A stretch of DNA of 64,000 nucleotides from positions 736,490 to 800,489 of the forward strand of contig NZ_RAPQ01000008.1 of the NCBI RefSeq assembly GCF_003610555.1. Direction: 5' to 3'. The translations under genes and the position numbers were made by a program. The stretch is from Marinifilum flexuosum (GTDB lineage: Bacteria; Bacteroidota; Bacteroidia; Bacteroidales; Marinifilaceae). The notes below the pieces were generated by a model. That model was not told the DNA's origin. It ran no database searches and saw only the letters and a list, made by a program, of their open reading frames with translations. Below, in pieces: positions 36,822 to 45,808 of this stretch; the first letter of the stretch is position 1; every line of letters starts with the position of its first letter.

Positions 36822-38226
36822 AATGCTTTTTTTGTGACTTTCTGGCAGCATCCCTGGCAATTTTAAGGAACTCCAAATGGATGTATTCCTTTGGTGCCTG
36901 GGCAGGAGCTTTAACAATGTTTCCCTTTGGATCGATTAGTACATAGCTTGGAAAAGCTTTTACTTTGTACTCGTGAATTAGCTGATGCTGATCACCAATA
37001 GGAATAAACTTCCAACTGTACTTGTTGTTTTTTGAGAATTCCAGCCACTTTTTCACATCCCAATCGCAAACAATGCTTAAGAACTCAATGTGCTGTCCGA
37101 ATTGTTGCTTTAGTTTTTCAATCTCTTTAAAATCTTGCAAGCAAGGGTAAGATTGTGTATTGCAGAAATTCAGGTACAGGTATTTTCCTTTGAAATCGGC
37201 CAACTGAACACCGCCCAGTATGAAATCGGGAGCAGGGTGGTTTTTCTGCAGGTGAGTAATTTTAGCAATGAAGTTGCGGCAAAGGTTTTTGTTGTAATTG
37301 TTGTTCGATGTTTTCATGACATCCTGTAGAATCGAAAGAGTTTTTTCTTTTCCAATAAATTTTCTGGTGAAGGAATCAAAAGTAGATGTTGCAATGATCA
37401 TATCCAGCAATTGTGCATTGTCGTAGGTAGGATATTTTTGCATCAATTTCTTGATTTCGGCATATGTGTTTTCTGCTTTGTAAGCATTGCTTAATGCCAG
37501 GCTTTCTTTCTGTTTAAAATATCCGTTAAAAAAGTTCCCATACTGTTTTTTGTACAAACTCATATAGGCCGGATTGTTCAGCTGAATTTTCTGATTCTTG
37601 AAAAAGTCATTCTCAATTTTCAGGAACGAATTTGGGTTCGATAAGAACTCCAAAAATCCCAATCGGTATCGAAAATATTCGGTAAAAAACTCATTTTTCA
37701 TGCTGCCAAATTCCTGTTTTAGCTGTTCTGAGAATTGAATTCCTGCTGACTTTTCTTTTTTTCTGTAAATTTTGTAAAAGTTCTGATTGATAAAGGAATC
37801 CATTTTGTCATCCAGTGTGCGAACGATTCGGTTTAATTCGTTTGCTTCAGTGTTCGCAATCCCAATCATCAATTCATCGGCTTCGAAAAAAGGATTTAGC
37901 TTTTGTGCCGGAGTCAACTCTTGTTTTGGAGGCAATCTTAGCTCATATTTTTTACCTGGCTCAACATACAAGAAAGCTTTGTACACTTCCAAAGGCAGAT
38001 AAATTAGTTGCGTTTTATCGATATCAAACTCGACAGAATATTTGCCAGTTTCATCCACTTTAAAATCGGTAATTTTCTCACTCGTGTAGGTAAATGCATC
38101 GGTATGATACATGATACTGATGGTGCTTCCAGCGTAAGTTTTAGCTGTTCCTGACAGAACTACTTTTTCAGCTTTAGTAGCAAGGGAAATCAATAGGAAA
38201 AAAGTAAGAAAAAATAGATTTTTCAT
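36820..38226 (-). CDS. TlpA-like thioredoxin-fold protein with incomplete CxxC
   Basis: 468 residues with a signal peptide (about 3-18). An N-terminal beta-rich DUF4369-like region and a long helical middle lead to a C-terminal thioredoxin domain (about 330-460): APDFILGG, then NFCNTQSYPCLQDF where the usual WCxxC is replaced by SYPC, so only the second active-site Cys remains, and YKVKAFPSYVLIDPKGNIV with the cis-Pro. Likely periplasmic; classic disulfide reductase activity is doubtful. Last gene of the five-gene operon starting at 42927. Confidence 0.8.
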   Translation of the reverse strand: MKNLFFLTFFLLISLATKAEKVVLSGTAKTYAGSTISIMYHTDAFTYTSEKITDFKVDETGKYSVEFDIDKTQLIYLPLEVYKAFLYVEPGKKYELRLPPKQELTPAQKLNPFFEADELMIGIANTEANELNRIVRTLDDKMDSFINQNFYKIYRKKEKSAGIQFSEQLKQEFGSMKNEFFTEYFRYRLGFLEFLSNPNSFLKIENDFFKNQKIQLNNPAYMSLYKKQYGNFFNGYFKQKESLALSNAYKAENTYAEIKKLMQKYPTYDNAQLLDMIIATSTFDSFTRKFIGKEKTLSILQDVMKTSNNNYNKNLCRNFIAKITHLQKNHPAPDFILGGVQLADFKGKYLYLNFCNTQSYPCLQDFKEIEKLKQQFGQHIEFLSIVCDWDVKKWLEFSKNNKYSWKFIPIGDQHQLIHEYKVKAFPSYVLIDPKGNIVKAPAQAPKEYIHLEFLKIARDAARKSQKKH

Positions 38227-38247
38227 GGCGAAACTTTCAGAGGTTTT

Positions 38248-39384
38248 CTATTTCAGAATTTTTAAGGCAATGTCAACATACTTTGGTATATCCATGGTAA
38301 TCTGGCCTTGTTTAATTTCATCTTTTGCTTTACCAAAGCGAACCACAACGGCATTTTTCTCGGCAATCCCGTAAATGTATTGTCCACGATGACCACGCAT
38401 GTATGGGATGTTCATGTTTTTGTATGGAAGAACCCAATATTGATATCCATAGAAATCAAGTTTCGCTGTTTTTTCTTCATTCAATAAGTAATCAGCTGCA
38501 CCAGTTGCATCAGCAATATATTGTTCTGATACCAATTGTTTGCCATTCCATGAGCCTTTGTTCAACACCAATTGGCCAAAACGTGCTGCATCGCGAGCAT
38601 TGGTGTTAAAACAGCAGAACGATTTTTCGTCGCCATCTTTTTTATCCAGGCTCCAAAGTGCTGTATTTACCGCATGCATAGGTTTCCAAAGGGTACGTTC
38701 TGCATATTTCGAAATGGTTTCGCCTGTTGCTTCTTCCACAATAAAAGACAATAGTTGTGTGTTTCCACTTTGGTATCTGAAGCGAACGCCAGGTTTCTCG
38801 ATTAATTCCTGATCGGTACAAACTTGTCTCAGCTTTTTGCCATAATAGGCTTTTGTGGTAATGGATGTTGGGCTGCTGTAGGCTTCGTCCCAATCTAAAC
38901 CTGAACTCATGGTAAGCAAATTCTTAATCGTTATTTTACCACGTTCATCATTGGCAAATTCTTCCAAATAATTTCCAATTGGTTCATCCACCGATTTAAT
39001 TTTGCCTTCGTTAATTGCGATACCAATCAACAGGCTTACGATACTTTTTGTGGCAGAAAAAATATTGGAATGAGAATCTGCATCATAGCCATCCCAATAT
39101 TCTTCGTACAATACTTTTCCGTCTTGTATGATTAAATAAGCAACTGTTTCATGATCTTCCAGATATTCACGATCTGAAGTTTCTAATTCATATTTGTTGT
39201 ATGAATCTGCTTCTTTCCACTCTCTGCCATCGGCAACATTAACTTCTGTATTTTCGAAAATCTTGTAATCATCGATATTGGCATACCAGTAAATAAGACT
39301 CGTTCGCAAATAATTAGGAGCTATAAGCATCCAAAGTGCCGTTAATAAAGCTAGAATTAAAACAGTTTTGCTTATTCTTGACAT
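38248..39384 (-). CDS. serine hydrolase of the beta-lactamase/class C family
   Basis: 378 residues. N-terminal membrane anchor (about 7-22), then the class C/esterase serine motif Ser110-Ala-Thr-Lys113 (FSATKSIVSLL), the Tyr motif in RYQSGNTQLL near 212, and HRGQYIYG near 340 as the third element. Such proteins are penicillin-binding-protein-like peptidases, esterases or beta-lactamases; the substrate cannot be told from sequence. Three bases downstream of coaD. Confidence 0.88.
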   Translation of the reverse strand: MSRISKTVLILALLTALWMLIAPNYLRTSLIYWYANIDDYKIFENTEVNVADGREWKEADSYNKYELETSDREYLEDHETVAYLIIQDGKVLYEEYWDGYDADSHSNIFSATKSIVSLLIGIAINEGKIKSVDEPIGNYLEEFANDERGKITIKNLLTMSSGLDWDEAYSSPTSITTKAYYGKKLRQVCTDQELIEKPGVRFRYQSGNTQLLSFIVEEATGETISKYAERTLWKPMHAVNTALWSLDKKDGDEKSFCCFNTNARDAARFGQLVLNKGSWNGKQLVSEQYIADATGAADYLLNEEKTAKLDFYGYQYWVLPYKNMNIPYMRGHRGQYIYGIAEKNAVVVRFGKAKDEIKQGQITMDIPKYVDIALKILK

Positions 39385-39387
39385 GGT

Positions 39388-39867
39388 TTATGGATTTAGT
39401 TTGTATGCATCAGGATCTGTTACTTCCGGTAAAAATTGCGAAGCATCGCCACCATGACGAATGATATCGCGAACAATGGTCGAGGTAATCATGGTATGCT
39501 CGGGTGTGGTTAAAAGAAAGATTGATTCTAACTCGTAAACCATTTTTTTATTAATTTGAGCAATTGCACGTTCGTACTCAAAGTCGGCAGCGGTTCTCAA
39601 ACCTCTTAAAATAAAGTGAGCATTTTTCTTTTTACAGTACTCAACGGTAAGTCCTTCGAAAGTTTCTACCTCAATTTTCGGATTGTTTTGAAAAGCTTCT
39701 TTAATCCACTGAATGCGTTTGTCAATTGGGAAAAACTGTCTCTTTTCAGAGTTATATCCTATTGCAATAATAATTTTATCGAATAGAGGTAAAGCCCGGG
39801 TCACAATAGATTCGTGTCCGATGGTAAAAGGATCGAATGATCCGGGAAAAATAGCAATGCGTTCCAT
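39388..39867 (-). CDS. coaD: phosphopantetheine adenylyltransferase CoaD
   Basis: 159 residues, full length. Nucleotidyltransferase motif GSFDPFTIGH (9-18), RGLRTAADFEYE and the end motif ISSTIVRDIIRHGG equivalent (TSTIVRD near 128) are all present. It forms dephospho-CoA from phosphopantetheine and ATP. Confidence 0.97.
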   Translation of the reverse strand: MERIAIFPGSFDPFTIGHESIVTRALPLFDKIIIAIGYNSEKRQFFPIDKRIQWIKEAFQNNPKIEVETFEGLTVEYCKKKNAHFILRGLRTAADFEYERAIAQINKKMVYELESIFLLTTPEHTMITSTIVRDIIRHGGDASQFLPEVTDPDAYKLNP

Positions 39868-39901
39868 TTAGTTGTAATTTTTAAAGCAAAAATAGAAAGA
39901 A

Positions 39902-40705
39902 TTATTCTGCTTTAATTTTTTTAATCAAGTTTATAAAATAATCTGCTGCTTGCAGCATGTGCGATTCATACCATGAGAACATCTCACCATCTGCCAATTC
40001 AATTTTAGCATTGGGAAGAATGTCTCGAATTTCTTTGATGTTGGCTTCCTCGAATGGATATGGCTCAGAAGACAGCAGTACCAATTCAGGATTTAGTTCC
40101 TTTATCTCTTCTGCTGTCAGGTTTGGATATCTTTCTTGTGGATCGGATAGAATGTTTACAAATCCACACATTTCCAACATCGAATTAATAAAGGAGTTTT
40201 TGCCAACTCCCATGAAAGGATTTCTCCAAATCAGGTACAATACTTTTATGGGTTTAGTGCTTTTAGGAATTTTAGCAAAAGCAGCTCGTATCTTATTTGT
40301 GATTTCGAAAGCCTTAGGCTCTGTACCCGTTATCTTTCCTGTGTTTAAAATATTTTGAAGAGCGTCCTCGTAATTTCGAACTTTGCTTACATACACCGGA
40401 AAATCTTCCATTAGGGCCTCAACCTGTGCTTTGTTGTTTTCCTCTTCGTTAACCAGGATTAAATCAGGATTTAATAGGTTGATTTTATCGACATACAAGT
40501 TTTTAGGACCTCCGATATTGGGCAGCTTTTCAATCTTTCCTTTGGGATATCTACAAAACTTGGTGCGTGAAATTACTTTGCCTTCCAATTCCAAATCGAA
40601 TAAAAATTCGGTTGTTGATGGAACTGCAGGAATGATTCTTTGGGGTGGAAAGGGAATGTTTACCTCTCGACCCAAATCATCGGTAACTTTAATAAAATCA
40701 GCCAT
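39902..40705 (-). CDS. BtuF-like periplasmic-binding-fold protein lacking a signal peptide
   Basis: 267 residues of the helical-backbone substrate-binding family (cobalamin/iron siderophore type): DLGREVNIPFPPQRIIPAVPSTTEFLFDL at the start, DLILVNEEEN, and LNPELVLLSSEPYPF. There is no signal peptide or lipobox, so it would be cytoplasmic, unlike normal BtuF. No ABC permease or ATPase is adjacent. Its ATG overlaps the stop of the upstream transporter gene (TAATG), implying coupled translation. Confidence 0.85.
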   Translation of the reverse strand: MADFIKVTDDLGREVNIPFPPQRIIPAVPSTTEFLFDLELEGKVISRTKFCRYPKGKIEKLPNIGGPKNLYVDKINLLNPDLILVNEEENNKAQVEALMEDFPVYVSKVRNYEDALQNILNTGKITGTEPKAFEITNKIRAAFAKIPKSTKPIKVLYLIWRNPFMGVGKNSFINSMLEMCGFVNILSDPQERYPNLTAEEIKELNPELVLLSSEPYPFEEANIKEIRDILPNAKIELADGEMFSWYESHMLQAADYFINLIKKIKAE

Positions 40706-42927
40706 TATTTAATTTTAATTTCTTTGTAAGAACTCACAAAAAGTATGTTACCCATATCTTCAAAGCCAGTAAACAAATCAACACCTTCTTCAACCACTTC
40801 TTCATGGTTAAAACCAAGAATACTTAAATCAGCATCTATTGATTTCGACATGATTACCTGTTTCTTGTTGGCATAGTTTGCATTAATCAACTGGATATTA
40901 CTTGGAGATATTGGTAATCGACCAGATTTGATCAAAGCCAATAGTTTTTCTTTCTGGCTTTCCAACTGGTCGCCCGGATAGATTGCAAAAATCTTAATGG
41001 TTCCTTTCTTCCAATCAGGATGTCCTTGAATGATGTAGGCCAAAAGAATCATCAAGTTTGCATTTTCCAAATCGTTGGCACCAATCCAAACATGAATTTC
41101 TTTCTGATATCCAAATCCTTTATAGGATGTATTCAAAATACAAACATCGAAATGAGTTGATTCAAGCAGTTTGTAATTGTCAATCACATAATTTAATCTT
41201 TTTGGTTCGGTTCTCGAGAACTCGAAAAGTATGGTGTTGTAACCGTGTCCGGATATTCCTGATAACTGCATTACCTGTGCAATTGCCGAAGTCATGGATG
41301 GAGAAATAATTGTATCAAGATAAACCCGGTTTTTACTTCCCGAAGCCAGGTTAATCAACTTGTTCATTACCTGTTTCGATTCCTCATTGGTTTCCTCGTT
41401 TAAGAATCCTTCCAGGAAATGAATATAGGTTCCAAACCCGTATTTATAGGAGATCCATCTTAACAAATCAAATGCCGATCGGCGCTTGAATGAATCTTGA
41501 GAAATACAAATGGCAAAAGGCCTCCAGCTTAATTCTCTATCTCCTTTTTCAGCACGTTGCGCAAATATTTGCAAGTGTCGACTCAACTGGAAAACTACTC
41601 CGCGGAAAAGTTTCGCCAAGCCCCTGTTTTCTTTCGTGGTTACATTAATTCCATAGTAAATACCACCCATTATCATTAATGACAATATGGCATAAGTCAT
41701 ATTCATTTGGAACATGATCCAAACCGAAAGAACAGCTCCCATTAAGGATAAATACCACTTGGAACGGAAAGTTGGACGGTATGAAGGATCAGCTGCAAAA
41801 TGCTCAAGGAAGGAGATGATACAAATGGCACCATAGGTTACCATGAAGAACATGGAAATAATCTGGGCCACAAAATCAACATCGCCAATAAATACAAAAA
41901 CAAATGCAATAGCTATAGAAATCACCGATGCATTAATGGGTTCGTTGTTTTTCTTGCTTTCTGATTTTAACCATTTGTTCAATCCCTTTTGTGGGAAAAT
42001 ATCATCAAGACCAATTGCCTGCAGGGTTCTTGGAGCTACCATTATTGAACCCAACGCTGAGGAAAGTGAAGCCGCAGCCAAACCAATTGGAATAATTGGA
42101 CCCCAAATGGCAATCTTTCTCATGATTAACTGATCGCTAGCCAAATCTTCAGGACTTGCAGATATGGTAAATTTGTAGGCTGCCCAAATGTATATTAACA
42201 ATCCACCAACGGTTGCCCAAATGGTTCCTCTAGGTATCGATTTTCTCGGATTTCTTAAATCGCCGGAAAGACCTAAACCAGCAGCTAAACCTGTAAATGC
42301 CGGGAAGACAATAGTGAATACATAAAAGAAGCTCTTTGGATTTTCAACCGTAGCATCCAAAACCATTTCCGTTGGAGCATTATCTGGCGATCCGATAAAG
42401 AACATGATCAATGAAAGACCTAAAGTTGCTACCACAACATACAAGGCTTTCATCCCCATATTGGCACCTCGATAGAGAAATAAACCAGCCAAAATGGTCA
42501 TGGTTGGAATACTAATGGCTCTTTTGTCGTAAATTAAAAGACCATAATTATCCGCAAGCCATTGAATTGCCGGATCAAAAGCCTCGGCAAAGGCAATCAC
42601 ATAGAAAGCCACCGAAATTGCCTGCGAAAGATAGAGTGTAATTCCAATTGCGGCACCAATGTTTAATCCAAAAGATCGGGAAATGATGTAGTAGGCTCCA
42701 CCCCCTAGCACTTTTTGGTTGGTTGCAATCTCTGCAACTGCCATTGCTGTAGGAATGGTAATTAAATGACCTAAAATAATGATTCCAATTACTCCAATAA
42801 ATCCAACATTACCAACAGCCCAACCGAAACGAAGGAACAAAATTGCTCCTAAAATGGTTGAAATGGCAGTTAGGAAAACTGGCATGGTGCCAAAATTGGC
42901 TTTGTTTTTCAGTAAATTATCGGGCAT
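40705..42927 (-). CDS. SLC12-like cation-chloride cotransporter family permease
   Basis: 740 residues. The first ~430 residues form about twelve membrane helices of the APC superfamily, with the start GTMPVFLTAISTILGAILFLRFGW and GLSGDLRNPRKSIPRG typical of Na-K-2Cl-type (SLC12) transporters rather than amino-acid permeases. The C-terminal ~300 residues are a large cytoplasmic domain, also typical of SLC12. Likely inorganic ion transport, possibly K/Cl. First gene of a five-gene operon. Confidence 0.85.
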   Translation of the reverse strand: MPDNLLKNKANFGTMPVFLTAISTILGAILFLRFGWAVGNVGFIGVIGIIILGHLITIPTAMAVAEIATNQKVLGGGAYYIISRSFGLNIGAAIGITLYLSQAISVAFYVIAFAEAFDPAIQWLADNYGLLIYDKRAISIPTMTILAGLFLYRGANMGMKALYVVVATLGLSLIMFFIGSPDNAPTEMVLDATVENPKSFFYVFTIVFPAFTGLAAGLGLSGDLRNPRKSIPRGTIWATVGGLLIYIWAAYKFTISASPEDLASDQLIMRKIAIWGPIIPIGLAAASLSSALGSIMVAPRTLQAIGLDDIFPQKGLNKWLKSESKKNNEPINASVISIAIAFVFVFIGDVDFVAQIISMFFMVTYGAICIISFLEHFAADPSYRPTFRSKWYLSLMGAVLSVWIMFQMNMTYAILSLMIMGGIYYGINVTTKENRGLAKLFRGVVFQLSRHLQIFAQRAEKGDRELSWRPFAICISQDSFKRRSAFDLLRWISYKYGFGTYIHFLEGFLNEETNEESKQVMNKLINLASGSKNRVYLDTIISPSMTSAIAQVMQLSGISGHGYNTILFEFSRTEPKRLNYVIDNYKLLESTHFDVCILNTSYKGFGYQKEIHVWIGANDLENANLMILLAYIIQGHPDWKKGTIKIFAIYPGDQLESQKEKLLALIKSGRLPISPSNIQLINANYANKKQVIMSKSIDADLSILGFNHEEVVEEGVDLFTGFEDMGNILFVSSYKEIKIK

Positions 42928-42993
42928 AGTTAAATTTCTTTAGTCTCTTTTATCAAAGTGCTAAATATAGTTAATCGAAATTGATAATGAATA

Positions 42994-44121
42994 CTACAGC
43001 TTTGAAAGATGTGAGGAGACTTGCGATTTTAACAATTCTATGTTCAAACTATTTTGGTGATAAATGATTTTCCCATCTTTATCCAACAAGAAAGCATTGA
43101 AACCTCTGTCTAAGTATCGCACTACTTCAATGTTTTGGTTCAAGCTTCCAATTTCAATGCAATTCAATTCAGGTCGTGGTTCAGGATGCCAAGCTTTGGT
43201 TTCTGTGGTTCCCGGAATTCTTACCCTGGCATATGATGAGTATCTTATGATGTTAACGACTTCCAATGAAGGAAAAGAACTTGTAATATCTTTGACTCCG
43301 TCATAATATTGTTGAGCTCGATCAGGAAACCAACATCTCCAAATGTATAGTAATATAGGTTTTCCTTTGTGTTGAGAGAGCTGATATTCTTTGCCATCTA
43401 AAGTTTTAGACTTGATTTCAGGAAACTGCCCTTTGTTTTTAAGGGTTTCAATAATATTAACCCTCTTTTGCAAATTGTTAACGTACAATCCATTTGGATT
43501 AGCCAGTTTTAAGGTTTTCAATTGTTCTTTTACATACTCCAGGCTACGTTTTGCGGCAAAGTATTCTTCGTAAATCAGGTAAGCAACAACTGGAGAAGAG
43601 GCATATTTGTAGAAGTATTCGTCTTTGAATTTGTTTAGTCTGGCATATTCCTTCATGAATTGATTTTTTTTAACCGAATCTGATTGTATTTCCGGAATTT
43701 CCAGATTTTCAGCAATTTTTAATTTTTGCTTGTTATTTTCGGCTAGTTTTGCTTGAAAATCCTCATATCTGTTTTGTGCAGGAGAACCTTTTAGTTTACC
43801 AATTAAGAATTTGTGGTTCATATCTTTTTTATGAACAAACAGGCTCATTTGGCTTGGAGACAAAAATACTCTTCCAGCTCTTCGCCCTGCAATTTTGAAT
43901 TCTGCAATAAATGCTTGTTTACATGGTGCTTCGAATTTGAATTCTCCATTTTTGGTTTTAACAGAATCGATAAACTCCTTGGTTTCTCCATCATACTTGT
44001 ACAGGTAAATGTATTCTTCCTGAAGTCCACCAATCATTCCTTGCAAGCTAAAGGTTTTCTGAGCATTGACAGGGGTTATCGAAATCAATGCAAATAGAAA
44101 AAGCCAAAATATTTTAGTCAT
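42994..44121 (-). CDS. DUF4369/thioredoxin-like secreted protein without active-site cysteines
   Basis: 375 residues with a signal peptide (ending at VNAQ). Residues ~22-110 match DUF4369 (FSLQGMIGGLQEEYIYLYKYDG), residues ~115-225 are helical, and ~235-375 form a thioredoxin/AhpC-like domain: FPEIKSKTLDGKEYQLSQHKGKPILLYIW then RCWFPDRA, where WCxxC would be expected. Alignment places Trp-Phe-Pro-Asp at the CxxC position, so it is probably redox-inactive. Common Bacteroidota envelope protein type, related to the 36820-38226 and 55884-56420 genes. Confidence 0.8.
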   Translation of the reverse strand: MTKIFWLFLFALISITPVNAQKTFSLQGMIGGLQEEYIYLYKYDGETKEFIDSVKTKNGEFKFEAPCKQAFIAEFKIAGRRAGRVFLSPSQMSLFVHKKDMNHKFLIGKLKGSPAQNRYEDFQAKLAENNKQKLKIAENLEIPEIQSDSVKKNQFMKEYARLNKFKDEYFYKYASSPVVAYLIYEEYFAAKRSLEYVKEQLKTLKLANPNGLYVNNLQKRVNIIETLKNKGQFPEIKSKTLDGKEYQLSQHKGKPILLYIWRCWFPDRAQQYYDGVKDITSSFPSLEVVNIIRYSSYARVRIPGTTETKAWHPEPRPELNCIEIGSLNQNIEVVRYLDRGFNAFLLDKDGKIIYHQNSLNIELLKSQVSSHLSKL

Positions 44122-44263
44122 TGTATATGTGTTAAGGTGTTAATTAAAAAACTAAAGATAACAATAATCAGTTGTAATCATAAGCAATGGCAAACGATTA
44201 AAGTTGAAATTGCATGATAGTATTCGTAAATTATATAGAGACTTTTAACCAAAAATCGAAATC

Positions 44264-45391
44264 ATGAAGAAAGTAACTGTATTAGGAGCCGGATTGGTTG
44301 GGAAACTAATCGCTATTGATTTAAGTGAAGCTTTTGCTGTAACTGCCATTGATCATGATGCAAATGCATTGGAACAATTGGCCAGGCATCCTAAAATCAA
44401 GACCAAGAAAGCCGATTTGTCGGTTGAAGGAACAGTTCGGAAATTAGTTGCTGATTCGGATTTGGTAGTTGGGGCTGTGCCCGGAAGCATGGGATTCAAA
44501 GTAGTTCGAGAAGTAATAGAGGCAGGAAAAAATATGGTGGATATTTCTTTTTTTCCTGAAGATGCTTTTGAATTGGATGATCTCGCCAAAAATAACAACT
44601 GTTGTATTGTTACGGATTGTGGTGTTGCTCCAGGTATGGGAAATTTGATTCTAGGTTATCACAGTGAGAAAATGAAGGTGAAAAGTTTTAAATGTCTTGT
44701 TGGTGGATTGCCTTTCAAAAGAGAGTGGCCATGGGAGTATAAAGCAGTTTTTTCTCCTATTGACGTGATTGAAGAATATACCAGACCTGCTCGATATGTT
44801 CAGAATGGAGATATTGTAGTCCGCGAAGCTTTGTCAGATCCCGAACTGATCCATTTTGAAAATGTTGGAACGCTTGAGGCATGGAATTCTGACGGATTAC
44901 GCAGTCTGATAAAAACCATGGATGTTCCCAATATGATTGAAAAAACCTTACGTTATCCTGGAACCATTGAGTATTTGAGGGTATTGAGGGATACTGGCTA
45001 TTTTTCTCACGAGAAGATTAATATTGACGGTGTGAAAATCAAACCCATTGATTTGACCTCAAAATTGTTATTCTCGAAATGGAAGTTGAAGCCGGGAGAG
45101 AAAGAGTTTACCGTGATGCGAGTAGAAGTAGAAGGCCTACAGAGTGGCTTAAAAAAATGCCTTGTATACGATTTGTTCGATGAGTTTGATGATGAAAAAG
45201 GATTTACATCTATGGCACGAACTACGGGATATACCTGTACTGCAGTTGCCAATATCTTGCTAAAAGGCAAATACTCTCGCAAAGGAATCAATCCTCCTGA
45301 ATTTCTGGGTAAAGATGCTGATTGCTTTAATTTTGTTTTTGAGTATCTGAAAGAAAGAGGAGTTGTTTACAAAGTGAATATGAACAAATGA
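44264..45391 (+). CDS. saccharopine dehydrogenase family protein
   Basis: 375 residues. N-terminal Rossmann motif VLGAGLVGK (5-13), DHDANALEQLA as the second strand, then CGVAPGMGNLILG (about 121-133), typical of saccharopine dehydrogenase/homospermidine-synthase-like enzymes. An NAD(P)-dependent enzyme of lysine or a related amino-acid pathway; the exact reaction is uncertain. Isolated gene, followed by the 21-bp repeat array. Confidence 0.88.
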   Translation: MKKVTVLGAGLVGKLIAIDLSEAFAVTAIDHDANALEQLARHPKIKTKKADLSVEGTVRKLVADSDLVVGAVPGSMGFKVVREVIEAGKNMVDISFFPEDAFELDDLAKNNNCCIVTDCGVAPGMGNLILGYHSEKMKVKSFKCLVGGLPFKREWPWEYKAVFSPIDVIEEYTRPARYVQNGDIVVREALSDPELIHFENVGTLEAWNSDGLRSLIKTMDVPNMIEKTLRYPGTIEYLRVLRDTGYFSHEKINIDGVKIKPIDLTSKLLFSKWKLKPGEKEFTVMRVEVEGLQSGLKKCLVYDLFDEFDDEKGFTSMARTTGYTCTAVANILLKGKYSRKGINPPEFLGKDADCFNFVFEYLKERGVVYKVNMNK

Positions 45392-45415
45392 GATGAACTC
45401 ATTTAAAATCCAAGT

Positions 45416-45792
45416 ATTAACGTTTTTAGTTGAACTTTTAAAATAGAATCGTGTCCATTTAATGTTGCGAGTTGACATTTCAATGTAAAAAGTTCATGTT
45501 TTAACATCGCAAGCTAAGCTGTCAACGTTGAAACCTGAACTTGCAATGTTGATACTTCAAGTTTTCATCTTAAAACCTCAAATTTTAATAAAAATTGATG
45601 TCCTGTAGAGCCAAGATTACAGCATAAAAAGTTGAAAGCTCAACTTTTAACATCGAAACTTTATGTTTCAACATTAAAACATCAGCTGTCAATGTTGAAG
45701 CCACAAGTATTAACGTTGAAACCTCAGCTTTTAATACTGAAACTTCACGTTAAGACGTCGAGAGCTTAACTTTTAAGATTAAAAATTGATGT
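45416..45792. repeat. 18-unit tandem array, exact 21-bp period, consensus TTTAACRTTGAAACCTCAGCT
   Basis: Units begin at 45416 and recur every 21 bases to 45605, where one unit has 20 bases, then every 21 bases from 45625 to 45772. Identity between units is moderate; the unit at 45709 (ATTAACGTTGAAACCTCAGCT) is near the consensus. Read in one phase each unit looks like a heptapeptide codon set (F-N-V/I-E/K-T/S-S-A), but TGA and TAA occur at the sixth codon of several units and the 20-base unit breaks the frame, so no protein is made. It fills the convergent junction with hydF and no hairpin terminator is visible. Confidence 0.9.
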
Positions 45793-45808
45793 TTAAACGG
45801 TTCAAATA

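Noticed and set aside
45416-45792. Heptapeptide-repeat protein gene
   Set aside because: Although the 21-bp unit keeps a codon-like phase, TGA/TAA codons interrupt several units and one 20-bp unit shifts the frame.
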